This document shows, one piece after another, positions 7,144 to 15,045 of a DNA stretch of 36,693 bases (position 1 is its first letter; each line of letters begins with the position of its first letter). The stretch is from a virus. The notes beneath the pieces are model-generated. The model saw only the letters and a program-made list of their open reading frames with translations, ran no database searches and was not told where the DNA came from. The stretch is from positions 1 to 36,693 of the IMG/VR virus record IMGVR_UViG_3300035670_000688. The stretch is one strand, 5' to 3'. Made by a program: the position numbers and the translations under genes.

Positions 7144-9081
7144 TTATTTTTGACGAGAAGCGATTACCTGAAGACGAGCAATGTCTGCTTTGGTATCAAT
7201 ATCCTTATTCTTCAGTGCTAAGTCTGCTACTTTCAACCTACGATCAAACTCTTTATTAGGATCTGTAGCATCTCCTAGATACTTGGAAGCAGAAGCAGTA
7301 ATCTTAGCCTGTACCTCTGCTGGTGCAAGTTGAGCCTCTATCATTTCTTTCTGGGCTTTGGCCTGTTTTAGTTGAACATCAGCCTCTTTTTCAACCATGT
7401 CTAGTTGGATAGCTTGCATTTGCATCTGTTGCATCTGCTGTTCTTGCTCTGAAGGCTGGTTAGCCTGCTGTAACTGCTGGATTAGTTCTTCCCTGTTCTC
7501 CAGACCACTGTTTTCAATGATTGCAGACAGAACAATAGGAGCAATCTTAGAGTCAGGGCCTAGTGTTTTAAGAAGATTAATGAACTGAACCTGCTCAAAC
7601 TCCCTAGCAATAATACCCAAGTGGCTAATAGGCGCAAACACATAATCTTGAACGGGATAACGCTCAGGATCAAACTGCATATAACGATGAGCAGCCTTAG
7701 TAATGAACGGAAGAAGGAACTGCTCTTGGAAGTTAACCAGTGTACGCTTAGATTTCTTGATAATAGCCATCAGAGCAGGGTTAGTACCATACCCTTCTGT
7801 AGTAGATGCTGTTAGATTGCTACTATCGATTGTTCCTGTAGCTTGCAAAAGCATACGTTCAAACTCTTTAGCAGTAGCAAGATTGGCAGGATCAAGATTA
7901 CCAAACTTAAATGGTTGAAGGATCTCTGCTGGATTACCATTAGTAAGAATAGTTTTACCAGGACGAACCTCAAACTTGGCTCCTCTGGGCATCCTAGTGG
8001 CATCAATACCCATCATAGGTACTGTGGTAAGTGCTAGACTATCTAAATGTGCGCGAACCTGTGCGTCAATAGCCTTCTGCATATTGTAGCCCTTCTCAGC
8101 AATGCCTCTACCCCAGAAACGATTGGGCATAGAATCATTCTGAAACGCTACAATAGGACGATCCTTCATCATGTAAGGGTTTTCTTCAGCCTTTAGCAGA
8201 ATACCATCGTTAGCAACTACAACAATAGCCTCTACTAACTCAGAAAACTCAGCCATTTCGTTAGACTCTTTGTCTCCTGCCTTAGAAAAGAGGTCTACAT
8301 ACTTGTTACTATCAACATTATCTAGCAGTTCTTTAGGTACTAGCCCGTAATAACGCAGTAACTTTACCTTGTCTTGCTGATAATCTACTTCTTCTTGGGT
8401 AGGCTCTAGGTCTGTATCACTGGCAGCAGGGCCTATATTAACCTTCCTGTAGGTTCCGTTCTCCATTGCCTGTACTACGCTATGGATAGACACGAAATCC
8501 TCTACAGCACAGCCTAAAGCCTCTTCAATTGAGGACGCATTAGGATCAATCAGGAAGTTTCTAGGATTAACAGGGCGTAGTTCTACCGCTACACGCTCTC
8601 TTTCAATAACACCGATGGCTGCTAGCCCCATTTCAGGCATAGGCTGAGTGGTTGGAACTAGTTCTACCTTTTTGGTAATGACAATCTCGCCTATACCAGT
8701 GCCATATACCGCACCTAGTAGGACAATATCTGATACTGACTTGCGTACATGGTCTTTTTTAAAGTCCCTTGTGAGCAGTCTCTTCATTACTTCTACGTCT
8801 TGTGGGGTGTCATCATCATCCACAATGTCAAAGAACTTCTCACCACGACCAAATATAGCCTCATCTATCTCAGCAGAGAAGGTTTCAATAGCCTGCTGAA
8901 GCATTGGAGTGACAATCCTGGCTCTTTCAGAGTCTCTAGTGCTGTCTTCACCAGACCAGATACCACGCCATAGACGCTCGTACCGATCCCAGTCCTCCAT
9001 GTAGTTAGTCTCCTTGTGAGCGCGCCACTGTTCGCATCGTGCTGTCACCCATTCTACTAACTGATTGTTGGTTTCACTCAT
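7144..9081 (-). CDS. Portal protein
   Basis: 645 aa, within the usual size for podovirus portals. The N-terminus (MSETNNQLVEWVTARCEQWRAH, then DRYERLWRGIW) and AIFGRGEKFFDI are typical. The middle has a beta-rich wing/clip region, and the C-terminal quarter is a long helical, glutamine-rich barrel (QQMQQMQMQAIQLD region). It forms the dodecameric ring through which DNA enters and to which terminase and adaptor bind. It follows terminase large and precedes scaffold, the standard order. Confidence 0.92.
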   Translation of the reverse strand: MSETNNQLVEWVTARCEQWRAHKETNYMEDWDRYERLWRGIWSGEDSTRDSERARIVTPMLQQAIETFSAEIDEAIFGRGEKFFDIVDDDDTPQDVEVMKRLLTRDFKKDHVRKSVSDIVLLGAVYGTGIGEIVITKKVELVPTTQPMPEMGLAAIGVIERERVAVELRPVNPRNFLIDPNASSIEEALGCAVEDFVSIHSVVQAMENGTYRKVNIGPAASDTDLEPTQEEVDYQQDKVKLLRYYGLVPKELLDNVDSNKYVDLFSKAGDKESNEMAEFSELVEAIVVVANDGILLKAEENPYMMKDRPIVAFQNDSMPNRFWGRGIAEKGYNMQKAIDAQVRAHLDSLALTTVPMMGIDATRMPRGAKFEVRPGKTILTNGNPAEILQPFKFGNLDPANLATAKEFERMLLQATGTIDSSNLTASTTEGYGTNPALMAIIKKSKRTLVNFQEQFLLPFITKAAHRYMQFDPERYPVQDYVFAPISHLGIIAREFEQVQFINLLKTLGPDSKIAPIVLSAIIENSGLENREELIQQLQQANQPSEQEQQMQQMQMQAIQLDMVEKEADVQLKQAKAQKEMIEAQLAPAEVQAKITASASKYLGDATDPNKEFDRRLKVADLALKNKDIDTKADIARLQVIASRQK

Positions 9082-9098
9082 GCTCTTTCCTTATAAAA

Positions 9099-10355
9099 TT
9101 AATAAGCACTCTCAATATCCATTGGTGTCCAGTCTTCTTCTTCAAAGTCATCTACATCTACAGTGTTTGCTATCTGTGAGACATAAGACAATGCATCAAT
9201 CAGGTCGTCATGCACTTGAGTAGAAGGAAACATTAGGTACTGGTCCTTAAAGTCAGACCAATCCTGCTTTCTATTTAATATAATCCTGCCATGCTCAAAG
9301 TTACCTTGAAGACTCCACATAATCCTGTCAGTCTTCTTTTGATTCCCATGCGTTAATTCTAGGACATGAAAATAAGTATTGTACTGACGCATTAACTTCT
9401 CTAAAGGTCCAAGGACTGCTTGTCTTGCCATTCCTTTCTCTAGCCCTACAGCAATAGGCTGATACTCATTTACATTCTTAATAATACGCATAGCAGTCTC
9501 ATCGATACCCCACCTGCCATACTCAATCTTCTTTACAAACCATACACCATCATCAGTAGCCTTAACTACACAGATAGCAGACTGGTCTAGTCTCTTATCA
9601 GCAGCAGAGGTGGCATTGTTTACTTCCTTAAACCCTGCTAAGTCTATGGCTATGTACCATGATCCTTCTGATGGTTCATCACCATACTTCAACCATTCTT
9701 CTTTAAATAAACCAGAACCACTATTGGTAAACGATGCTAAGAACTCTTGATTAAAGTGGAAAGTACTGAGAGTCTGTTTAGCTGCCTCAATCTCTTCAGG
9801 ATCAATAGTAGGATTATCGTTAGTGGTTAGATGCCAACTCTTCCAATCCTTATACTTCTCACTCTCACCAGTCTTAAAAGCATCATAGAACCAGTTCCTA
9901 CCATCAGGTGTACTGATTAACACTGCCTGCCCTTTTAAGTCTGCTAGAGCAGGTCTAATAATCTTAGTGAACAAGTCTTCCTTAACGAATGCTGCTTCAT
10001 CAATCACTGCGAAGTACAACTTTAGTCCTCGTAGAGCGTCAGGATTCTCAGCAGACCTGATATGTATCTTTCTACCAGTGACAAGAGTAATGTCTAAGTT
10101 ATTAACATGAGCCTGCTTAATCAGTGTACCGCCTTGCTGTAATAGAGCGTCCCAGGCGATCTGTCGTGCTTGCCCTAGGGTGGGGGCTACATACACCACA
10201 GCAGAGCCTTCAGGAGCCTCTAAAGCCCTTGCAAGGAGCATCTTAATTGCTAGGTTACTCTTTCCACATCGTCTACCAGCAGCAATCACTTTAAACCTGT
10301 GGTTGTCTTGCCACACCTCTAGTTGCCAAGGTAAAAGCGACCAGTTAATTTCCAT
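9099..10355 (-). CDS. terL: Terminase large subunit
   Basis: 418 aa. The ATPase domain has Walker A AGRRCGKS (26-33), Walker B FAVIDE (116-121, with E121 catalytic) and a coupling motif ISTP (148-151). The RNase H-like nuclease has IAIDLAG (D239), VGLEKG (E307) and HDDLID (383-388), giving its metal-binding acidic residues. It pumps DNA into the procapsid and cuts the concatemer. It overlaps the small-subunit gene by 11 nt. All key residues are present. Confidence 0.96.
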   Translation of the reverse strand: MEINWSLLPWQLEVWQDNHRFKVIAAGRRCGKSNLAIKMLLARALEAPEGSAVVYVAPTLGQARQIAWDALLQQGGTLIKQAHVNNLDITLVTGRKIHIRSAENPDALRGLKLYFAVIDEAAFVKEDLFTKIIRPALADLKGQAVLISTPDGRNWFYDAFKTGESEKYKDWKSWHLTTNDNPTIDPEEIEAAKQTLSTFHFNQEFLASFTNSGSGLFKEEWLKYGDEPSEGSWYIAIDLAGFKEVNNATSAADKRLDQSAICVVKATDDGVWFVKKIEYGRWGIDETAMRIIKNVNEYQPIAVGLEKGMARQAVLGPLEKLMRQYNTYFHVLELTHGNQKKTDRIMWSLQGNFEHGRIILNRKQDWSDFKDQYLMFPSTQVHDDLIDALSYVSQIANTVDVDDFEEEDWTPMDIESAY

Positions 10356-10794
10356 TTGATTCTACATCCACAACATCATCACTGGTTTCTATCTTAGGAG
10401 TATTTAAACCACTGATGTTAATAACAATCCCTTGACTACCTGTGCCTTCACTCTTAGTCTCAAAGTAGGACACAGGCAATGCCCTATCCATTAATAACTT
10501 GATTGCAGCCATCTGATTAGGATTACCATCCTCTAGCGCAATCTTAATGGTTTTCTCTAGGACACGATCCCCATTAGTAAGGAGCATCCTAGCCATTAAT
10601 TCTTTTATCTTAGCGGCTTCGCCTGGAGGACGACCAACCTGTCCCTTCCTCTTCTTAGTGCGAGTCTCTATCTCTGATTTCTTTGGTCTACCTTTACCCC
10701 TTCTTTCTAAAGGGACAACAGATGTTAATTTATTCCTACCTTCTTTTAAAGGGGACAAAGAAACAGTATCTATGCTTGTTTTTTCTTCTATCAA
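10345..10794 (-). CDS. Probable terminase small subunit
   Basis: 149 aa with a basic N-terminal half (RGKGRPKKSEIETRTKKRKGQVGRPP) for DNA binding, a helical middle (ALEDGNPNQMAAIKLLMDRALP) and an acidic C-terminus. It directly precedes and overlaps the large terminase gene, as small subunits do. The middle segment is like the DUF5681/terminase-small type of helical region. Assigned from position and composition; no diagnostic motif is seen. Confidence 0.7.
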   Translation of the reverse strand: MIEEKTSIDTVSLSPLKEGRNKLTSVVPLERRGKGRPKKSEIETRTKKRKGQVGRPPGEAAKIKELMARMLLTNGDRVLEKTIKIALEDGNPNQMAAIKLLMDRALPVSYFETKSEGTGSQGIVINISGLNTPKIETSDDVVDVESNGN

Positions 10795-10872
10795 AATTAT
10801 CTTCCATTGAAGGTTTGTCCTTACTATATAGATCTTCGCTGTTATAAAACCCTAAGAACTAAAATTTATAAT

Positions 10873-10884
10873 TAATGATCATTA
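10873..10884. promoter_or_regulatory. Perfect palindrome TAATGATCATTA in the terminase leader
   Basis: A 12-bp perfect palindrome lies between the promoter at 10934-10962 and the small-terminase ATG (10794), flanked by imperfect inverted AT-rich arms (ATTTATAATT and AATTATAATTT). It could be an operator or a leader hairpin. No regulator gene is recognised in the window. Confidence 0.4.
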
Positions 10885-10933
10885 AAAATTATAATTTATT
10901 GTTCCCTGCGACAATCTATATAGTATGGCTTTT

Positions 10934-10962
10934 ATTGTAGCATATTTTTATTATAACTGCAA
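10934..10962 (-). promoter_or_regulatory. Sigma70 promoter for the terminase/late operon, TTGCAG-17-TACAAT
   Basis: Minus strand -35 TTGCAG (10957-10962) and -10 TACAAT (10934-10939) with a 17-nt spacer. The -35 overlaps the last codons and stop of the HNH gene (10951). It points at terminase small, giving a ~130-nt leader that contains the TAATGATCATTA palindrome. Confidence 0.75.
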
Positions 10963-11457
10963 GTTATTTTTTGTTAAGTGTTCCATGTACTTTGCAATCT
11001 TCATTAATTCTTCAGGAGTAGAATCATTTTTTATTCTGTTTGCTCTCCAAGAAATTATCTGTATATTACCTATTGTATAGCCCTTACTACTGTCTATTCT
11101 GTCTATCGAAGGAGAATTATCTGTTCTAGTCCATCCTGATTTCTTTACTCCATCATAGTTAAGAGTTAAACCAAGTATAGGACAAACATCTGGTATTTCT
11201 AATGTTTCAATAAACTTTAACTTCTCTGCTCTTGGAATCTTTTTATTAGTAAGCATTCTATTTAACCAGAATGCTTTAGGAGGTTTATCTTTTAAATAGT
11301 TCTTTCTTTTCTTTATAGGTGTGTCTATGCCATACTTAGTTAAGATCTGATACATTCTTTGTTTGGTCACATCATATTTATCTCCTATCTTTTCTAAAGA
11401 TACGGAGTTTTTTAGCATTTCTTCTATAGTGTCTAATTCTTCTACCCATTTAGTCAT
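10951..11457 (-). CDS. HNH-type homing endonuclease
   Basis: 168 aa. The N-terminus (EELDTIEEMLKNSVSLEKIGDKYDVTKQRMYQIL) is a helix-turn-helix, the kind of DNA-binding module seen in phage homing endonucleases. The C-terminal nuclease core has CPILGLTL, then SPSIDRIDSSKGYTIGN and SWRANRIKN, followed by a short helix. It is free-standing, immediately before the terminase operon, with its own promoter and a GGAG RBS. It likely cuts related phages lacking the gene. Confidence 0.85.
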   Translation of the reverse strand: MTKWVEELDTIEEMLKNSVSLEKIGDKYDVTKQRMYQILTKYGIDTPIKKRKNYLKDKPPKAFWLNRMLTNKKIPRAEKLKFIETLEIPDVCPILGLTLNYDGVKKSGWTRTDNSPSIDRIDSSKGYTIGNIQIISWRANRIKNDSTPEELMKIAKYMEHLTKNNLQL

Positions 11458-11481
11458 AGCATATCTCCAAGTTAAAGATAT

Positions 11482-11510
11482 ATTATAACATGAACGAACT
11501 AAAAAGTCAA
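11482..11510 (-). promoter_or_regulatory. Sigma70 promoter, TTGACT-17-TATAAT
   Basis: Minus strand -35 TTGACT (11505-11510), 17-nt spacer, consensus -10 TATAAT (11482-11487). It drives the HNH gene at 10951-11457, with a TTGGAG RBS following. This is one of the strongest promoter matches in the window. Confidence 0.88.
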
Positions 11511-11526
11511 GTAATATTTTTAGTTA

Positions 11527-11604
11527 CTCTATAGAGGCTACTTCGTAGTGCACATAGTCCTCTATAACCAGACTCTATAGTTCACTATAAGGGCTGCTAC
11601 GCAG
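11527..11604. repeat. Two related hairpins with covarying stems
   Basis: CTAC-TTC-GTAG (11538-11548) and CTGC-TAC-GCAG (11594-11604) are each followed by TGCACAT and preceded by GG. The A-T pair in the third stem position of the first hairpin is G-C in the second, which keeps pairing. CTCTATAG repeats, including the palindrome CTCTATAGAG (11527-11536), lie around them. Possible terminators between divergent operons or protein-binding sites. Confidence 0.5.
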
Positions 11605-11683
11605 TGCACATTTTCTACTTTATAACTTATTGTCTAGTTTTCTGTCTAGTATCAATAACATAAGGTGTGTTTACTCTGTCCCT

Positions 11684-11780
11684 ATTTATTCTATTTATTA
11701 CTTTTTTTAAAAAACCTACTTTACCTTTTTTGTATGTCTATGTTGTTTTTCTTTTTTTACTTTTTTATGTGTTTATGTTG
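11684..11780 (+). other. T-rich tract, candidate DNA-unwinding element
   Basis: About 100 nt, overwhelmingly T with few purines on the plus strand (for example runs of six or seven T), ending ~80 nt before the first DnaA box. AT-rich, strand-biased tracts next to DnaA boxes are typical of replication origins. An apparent 61-aa frame here is a by-product of the T runs. Confidence 0.45.
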
Positions 11781-11857
11781 GATCAACAAAATCACACAGT
11801 ACTCCAGTACCCCTCCCCCCGTCTGTTAGTAAGCAATTACTACGTAGACTAAGTAGC

Positions 11858-11936
11858 CTGTGGATAACTTGTGGATAACTTTGCTAGATCTAATACTGTA
11901 AAGGCATACAGCTGTGGATAACTTGTGGATAACTTT
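11858..11936. other. Candidate replication origin: four perfect DnaA boxes
   Basis: TGTGGATAA, the complement of the DnaA box TTATCCACA, occurs exactly at 11859-11867, 11870-11878, 11913-11921 and 11924-11932. Boxes in each pair start 11 nt apart, about one helical turn, and all point the same way. The pairs form a 25-nt exact direct repeat (11858-11882 and 11912-11936) whose copies start 54 nt apart. The site lies in the only long gene-free region, where the two arms diverge. Confidence 0.7.
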
Positions 11937-11973
11937 ATAGACCTGGGTAGTTTATGGTAATATTGGCATGAAA

Positions 11974-12019
11974 GTTGCTGCGGGACCACTATAGTGTTAC
12001 TATAGCAACAAACTAGCAA
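11974..12019. repeat. Nested inverted repeat in the divergence region
   Basis: CTATAG-TGTTA-CTATAG (11989-12005) is flanked by GTTGCT (11974-11979) and AGCAAC (12004-12009), with AGCAAC repeated at about 12014-12019. The string TATAGTGTTAC recurs near 12263-12273, just before the first plus-strand gene. Possible binding sites for an unknown regulator or an origin component. The rest of 12020-12302 holds no gene and only weak promoter-like strings. Confidence 0.4.
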
Positions 12020-12302
12020 CACTGTGTAAACTTACAGCACCTAGCACAATTTATGCCAGTTAGTATCCGCTAACATAGCCAATTACCCTGGAATGGCTTG
12101 CCACTGTAACTAAGGGAAAACCCTAATATATTCCTGAGTAAAACACTAGGACATACTAAGCCATTGATTAGTCTAAGGATTGTTTAGAATCAGTCCAGGA
12201 ATAATAACCCTATAGAATTTATGGTATGGTTTTCTTACATATATATTATGAAAGGGTTAGTTTTATAGTGTTACAATAAACCATAGTAAAGGAAACCAGA
12301 TC

Positions 12303-12971
12303 ATGCAACAAGTTATAAATTTTGCATTGCCACCTAGCAGGATTAAAAAGATTAAGGTAGCGAAGGCACTAGCTGGCAGTCTAGGAAAGCCTTCTAAAAT
12401 GCCGGGATTGTCTTATGGTATCTCCGCGCTAGCCTGTAACGTAGGATCTAAGCTAGCCCAAATAGCAGGATCGGTCTGCCATGGCTGCTATGCTCTCAAG
12501 GCGAACTATAGCTACCCTAGCGTCAGGAAGGCCCATATTCAGCGTTATAAGGCCCTTACTAGCATTTCATGGGTAGATTCTATGGTTACAATGATCGGAA
12601 GATCTAAGACTGAATACTTTCGCTGGCATGATTCGGGAGACTTGCAATCATTTCAACACTTGCTAGACATTGTCCGCATTGCCGATAAACTCCCGAATGT
12701 TAAGTTTTGGCTACCTACTAGGGAAAAATCACTGGTAAACAAGTTTATCGCTACATTCGGGGATTTTCCTAGTAACCTAGTAGTTCGGGTTAGTGCTGCA
12801 ATGGTAGACGCTAAAGCGCCAGAGGGTTACACTAATACCAGTACTGTGCACACAAGCGACATGGTTGCCAATGGGATAGAGTGTAAGGCATACCTGAATA
12901 AGAATAAGTGTGGCGATTGTCGTTTGTGCTGGGATAAGTCTATCGATAACGTGTCTTACCGTTTGCATTGA
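12303..12971 (+). CDS. GP88-like cysteine-rich phage protein
   Basis: 222 aa. Cysteines at C45, C59 and C62 (in ACNVGS and CHGCYALKANYSYPS) and a C-terminal set C194, C203, C206 and C209 (CGDCRLCW) could bind a metal or iron-sulfur cluster. The CYALKxxYxxPxVxxA pattern matches the phage gene product 88 family, whose function is not established. It is the first gene of the plus-strand early region after the candidate origin, with a GGAAAC RBS and no visible consensus promoter. Confidence 0.65.
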   Translation: MQQVINFALPPSRIKKIKVAKALAGSLGKPSKMPGLSYGISALACNVGSKLAQIAGSVCHGCYALKANYSYPSVRKAHIQRYKALTSISWVDSMVTMIGRSKTEYFRWHDSGDLQSFQHLLDIVRIADKLPNVKFWLPTREKSLVNKFIATFGDFPSNLVVRVSAAMVDAKAPEGYTNTSTVHTSDMVANGIECKAYLNKNKCGDCRLCWDKSIDNVSYRLH

Positions 12972-13037
12972 TTAGAGGCCATTGTAGAGCGTTTTAGAGG
13001 CCTTAGTGGGCATTTTAACATTGAAAGGAACTAAACA

Positions 13038-13175
13038 ATGAGAAAGAAAAACATATTTTATAAAGATCCCTTGGATCAATGGCTAGAGAATCACCCTTAT
13101 CTAGCTACTGTAATCGCTTTTCTAGGCATTTGGGGTTTTATCGTGCTAGTGATTACATTATCGTGGAGTGCATGA
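13038..13175 (+). CDS. Small single-pass membrane protein
   Basis: 45 aa, MRKKNIFYKDPLDQWLENHPY followed by one hydrophobic helix (LATVIAFLGIWGFIVLVITL) and a short end. A positive N-terminus suggests an N-in orientation. RBS GAAAGGAA precedes ATG 13038. It could be a pinholin-type or host-interaction peptide, but its position among early genes argues against a lysis role. Confidence 0.6.
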   Translation: MRKKNIFYKDPLDQWLENHPYLATVIAFLGIWGFIVLVITLSWSA

Positions 13176-13176
13176 C

Positions 13177-13395
13177 ATGCTAAAGAACAATGAAGAGTAT
13201 TTGCCAATGTCTGACATAAGCAGTAAGATTGAGGATTCTCTGTATATACTGTACGAAAAACTATCGGTAGAGGATTTTACCCTATTCGATATGGTGTCCT
13301 CTGATCTTGAAAAGGCATTGGAATTAATCCAGGATTCGATCAGTCACATAGAATCAATCAATACAGGTATTCGAAATGGTGCATACGATGATTGA
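13177..13395 (+). CDS. Small acidic hypothetical protein
   Basis: 72 aa when started at ATG 13177 (MLKNNEEYLPMSDISSKIEDS), chosen over GTG 13168 because a GGAG RBS lies 8-12 nt upstream. Mostly helical (VEDFTLFDMVSSDLEKALELIQDSISHIESI). It overlaps the next gene as ATGATTGA. No family recognised. Confidence 0.6.
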   Translation: MLKNNEEYLPMSDISSKIEDSLYILYEKLSVEDFTLFDMVSSDLEKALELIQDSISHIESINTGIRNGAYDD

Positions 13396-13480
13396 GGTAT
13401 TGTCTTACTTGGTGCTGCCATTATGGGCGGGGTTAGTGGTATGGTATGCGGTATTGATAGAAGGAGATTACGATGAGTAA
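13388..13480 (+). CDS. Tiny single-pass membrane protein
   Basis: 30 aa, MIEVLSYLVLPLWAGLVVW and YAVLIEGDYDE: almost entirely one transmembrane segment with an acidic end. It overlaps the genes on both sides (ATG inside the end of the previous gene, TAA inside the next). The coupling makes it credible despite its size. Function unknown. Confidence 0.5.
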   Translation: MIEVLSYLVLPLWAGLVVWYAVLIEGDYDE

Positions 13481-13715
13481 CAGATTTGAACTAGAACAAG
13501 AGATTTTATCAGTCTGGGGTGTAAAAGATGATATCAAGAGATTACACTGGCTTATGGTCGATGGTGCTGAAGGGCCATTGTCCGAAGATGAGTTATCTAA
13601 TATGCTTATGGCACTGGAGAACATCCTAGAGCTGCGGTGTCAGGTTCTTTGGGATACCTTTTGTAAAACTTACGAGCTTGATCATCATAAACCACTTAAT
13701 GAGGTAAAGGAATAA
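13473..13715 (+). CDS. Hypothetical early protein
   Basis: 80 aa, MSNRFELEQEILSVWGVKDDIKRLHWL, with acidic helices. A strong AGAAGGAGA RBS precedes ATG 13473. The stop is followed at once by the next ATG (TAATGG). Length and acidity are like many phage proteins in the nucleotide-metabolism region; no motif recognised. Confidence 0.65.
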   Translation: MSNRFELEQEILSVWGVKDDIKRLHWLMVDGAEGPLSEDELSNMLMALENILELRCQVLWDTFCKTYELDHHKPLNEVKE

Positions 13716-13906
13716 TGGACATAACAATCGATCATATTAAATCTGCTACACTGCACCCGATTAAAAAGGCTAGTGGTCTTAGTGATAGGGTTTACAGGCT
13801 GCTAGAGATAACAGACGCTAAAGGGCGTATTTACTTTGTTTACCTGTTCGGTGAGGATGCGGAGAGCATAACCCCAACGGAAGAAAACGCGGAGGACTGG
13901 AAATAA
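13715..13906 (+). CDS. Hypothetical early protein
   Basis: 63 aa, MDITIDHIKSATLHPIKKASG, then beta-strand-like segments (VYRLLEITD, GRIYFVYLFGED) and an acidic end. It is coupled to its neighbours by one-base overlaps (TAATG) on both sides and lies just before thyX. No family recognised. Confidence 0.6.
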   Translation: MDITIDHIKSATLHPIKKASGLSDRVYRLLEITDAKGRIYFVYLFGEDAESITPTEENAEDWK

Positions 13907-14583
13907 TGGTCAGAGTATCGGGTGTTCCCTATGAGGTAGATCTGCCAGTGTCCACGGTATCGCTGGTATGGTCTACGCCTAGGATTGAGGATCTTATAGC
14001 GTACATGGCAAGAATCTCTAACCCTGAGAATCAGGACAATCCAGACTATGAGAGGCTCTTGAGGTACTTGATCAAGCATAAACATTGGTCACCATTTGAA
14101 ATGGTCAATGTCTGCATGGAAATTAACTGCACTAGAGACATAGCAAGACAGATTCTGAGGCATCGATCTTTTACCTTTCAAGAGTTCAGTCAGAGGTATG
14201 CTGAAAGTAGTAACTTCATGCTATCGGATGCTAGGCTTCAAGACTTAAAGAATCGGCAAGCCTCTTTAGAGACCGATAGAGCCGATCTGAAGGCTAGGTG
14301 GTACTCTGACCAGTCCGAAGTGCTAGAAACGGCTCTACGGGCCTATAAAGGGGCTTTGCAAGCAGGTATAGCGAAAGAGGTAGCTCGTAAGGTATTGCCC
14401 GAAGGGTTAACCATGAGTAGAATGTACGTTAATGGTACGCTTAGGTCTTGGATTCACTACGTGCAGCTTAGATGTGGGCCTGAGACGCAGAAAGAGCATA
14501 GAGAGATAGCATTAAAGTGTCGTACAATATTGGAGGATTTATGTCCAACAGTAATGAGCAGCCTACAACACCCTGTAGTTTAG
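13906..14583 (+). CDS. thyX: Flavin-dependent thymidylate synthase ThyX
   Basis: 225 aa. Residues 85-98 read RHRSFTFQEFSQRY, the ThyX signature RHRxxSxxxxSxRY that binds FAD and dUMP, and RSWIHYVQLRCGPETQKEHREIA near the C-terminus is also typical. It makes dTMP from dUMP using methylene-tetrahydrofolate, FADH2 and NADPH, for phage DNA synthesis. The ATG overlaps the previous stop (TAATG). The 3' end overlaps the DUF1289 gene by 43 nt. Confidence 0.96.
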   Translation: MVRVSGVPYEVDLPVSTVSLVWSTPRIEDLIAYMARISNPENQDNPDYERLLRYLIKHKHWSPFEMVNVCMEINCTRDIARQILRHRSFTFQEFSQRYAESSNFMLSDARLQDLKNRQASLETDRADLKARWYSDQSEVLETALRAYKGALQAGIAKEVARKVLPEGLTMSRMYVNGTLRSWIHYVQLRCGPETQKEHREIALKCRTILEDLCPTVMSSLQHPVV

Positions 14584-14729
14584 AATGTAACTTTAATTAT
14601 GAGAAAGGATTTTGCCTATCATGCCTAAGAACAATGGACGATCTAAGGAACTGGTCAACAATGACGCAACAACAGAGAAAGGACAGAATGACAGAACTAA
14701 TCCAATTGAGAATACTATTCAACCAGTAA
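14541..14729 (+). CDS. DUF1289-like small cysteine protein
   Basis: 62 aa from ATG 14541 with a TGGAGGA RBS lying inside thyX. PCSLECNFNYEKGFCLSCLRT, followed by DDLRNWSTMTQQQRKDRM, matches the DUF1289 pattern: four cysteines (likely zinc), then W and a conserved helix. Function unknown. Confidence 0.75.
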   Translation: MSNSNEQPTTPCSLECNFNYEKGFCLSCLRTMDDLRNWSTMTQQQRKDRMTELIQLRILFNQ

Positions 14730-14836
14730 AGATTGTAAGCATGGCTATCAACCAGAATGGTGTATTTTTTGGACTTGGTGACGATGGTAAGGTGTACAGG
14801 CTTGGTGATGGTTATAAGTGGGAGACACTACAATGA
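14621..14836 (+). CDS. Hypothetical protein with a small beta motif
   Basis: 71 aa starting MPKNNGRSKELVNN (ATG 14621, preferred over TTG 14612). The C-terminal half VSMAINQNGVFFGLGDDGKVYRLGDGYKW resembles a single beta-propeller-like repeat common in small phage proteins. It overlaps the preceding gene by more than 100 nt in another frame and the next gene by ATGA, so it needs checking. Confidence 0.55.
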   Translation: MPKNNGRSKELVNNDATTEKGQNDRTNPIENTIQPVKIVSMAINQNGVFFGLGDDGKVYRLGDGYKWETLQ

Positions 14837-15045
14837 GGTGCGCCAGCTGCGACTCAATCCTTAGCGACTTCGAGGCTACCAGGAAAGGTGCTTTCAGTGG
14901 ACAGTACATTGATATGTGTAACTCTTGTTTTGCTACCATCAATGACCAAGTGTATGCAATTGAAAGGACTGACTTAGAGCATGATTCCGACTCTTTTGAT
15001 CAAGAATTAGATGATTCACTTGACAATAAGCACGATAGCTACTAA
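14833..15045 (+). CDS. Small zinc-ribbon protein
   Basis: 70 aa. MRCASCDSILSDFEA and MCNSCFATIND give two CxxC pairs about 25 residues apart, a zinc ribbon like those in phage proteins beginning MRCxxCxxxLsdxEa. The C-terminus is acidic (FDQELDDSLDN). ATGA overlap with the previous gene. A promoter begins within its last codons. Confidence 0.7.
   Translation: MRCASCDSILSDFEATRKGAFSGQYIDMCNSCFATINDQVYAIERTDLEHDSDSFDQELDDSLDNKHDSY

Noticed and set aside
10895-10925. Promoter with TTGTCG and TATAAT upstream of terminase
   Set aside because: The spacer is only 15 nt; the TTGCAG-17-TACAAT site at 10934-10962 is a better match.
11667-11852. 61-aa plus-strand ORF in the intergenic region
   Set aside because: Made of T-rich codons (F and L runs), with no RBS and overlapping the candidate origin tract. 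It looks like a composition artefact.
12777-12968. Minus-strand ORF inside the GP88-like gene
   Set aside because: Antisense shadow, no RBS, no recognisable protein features.
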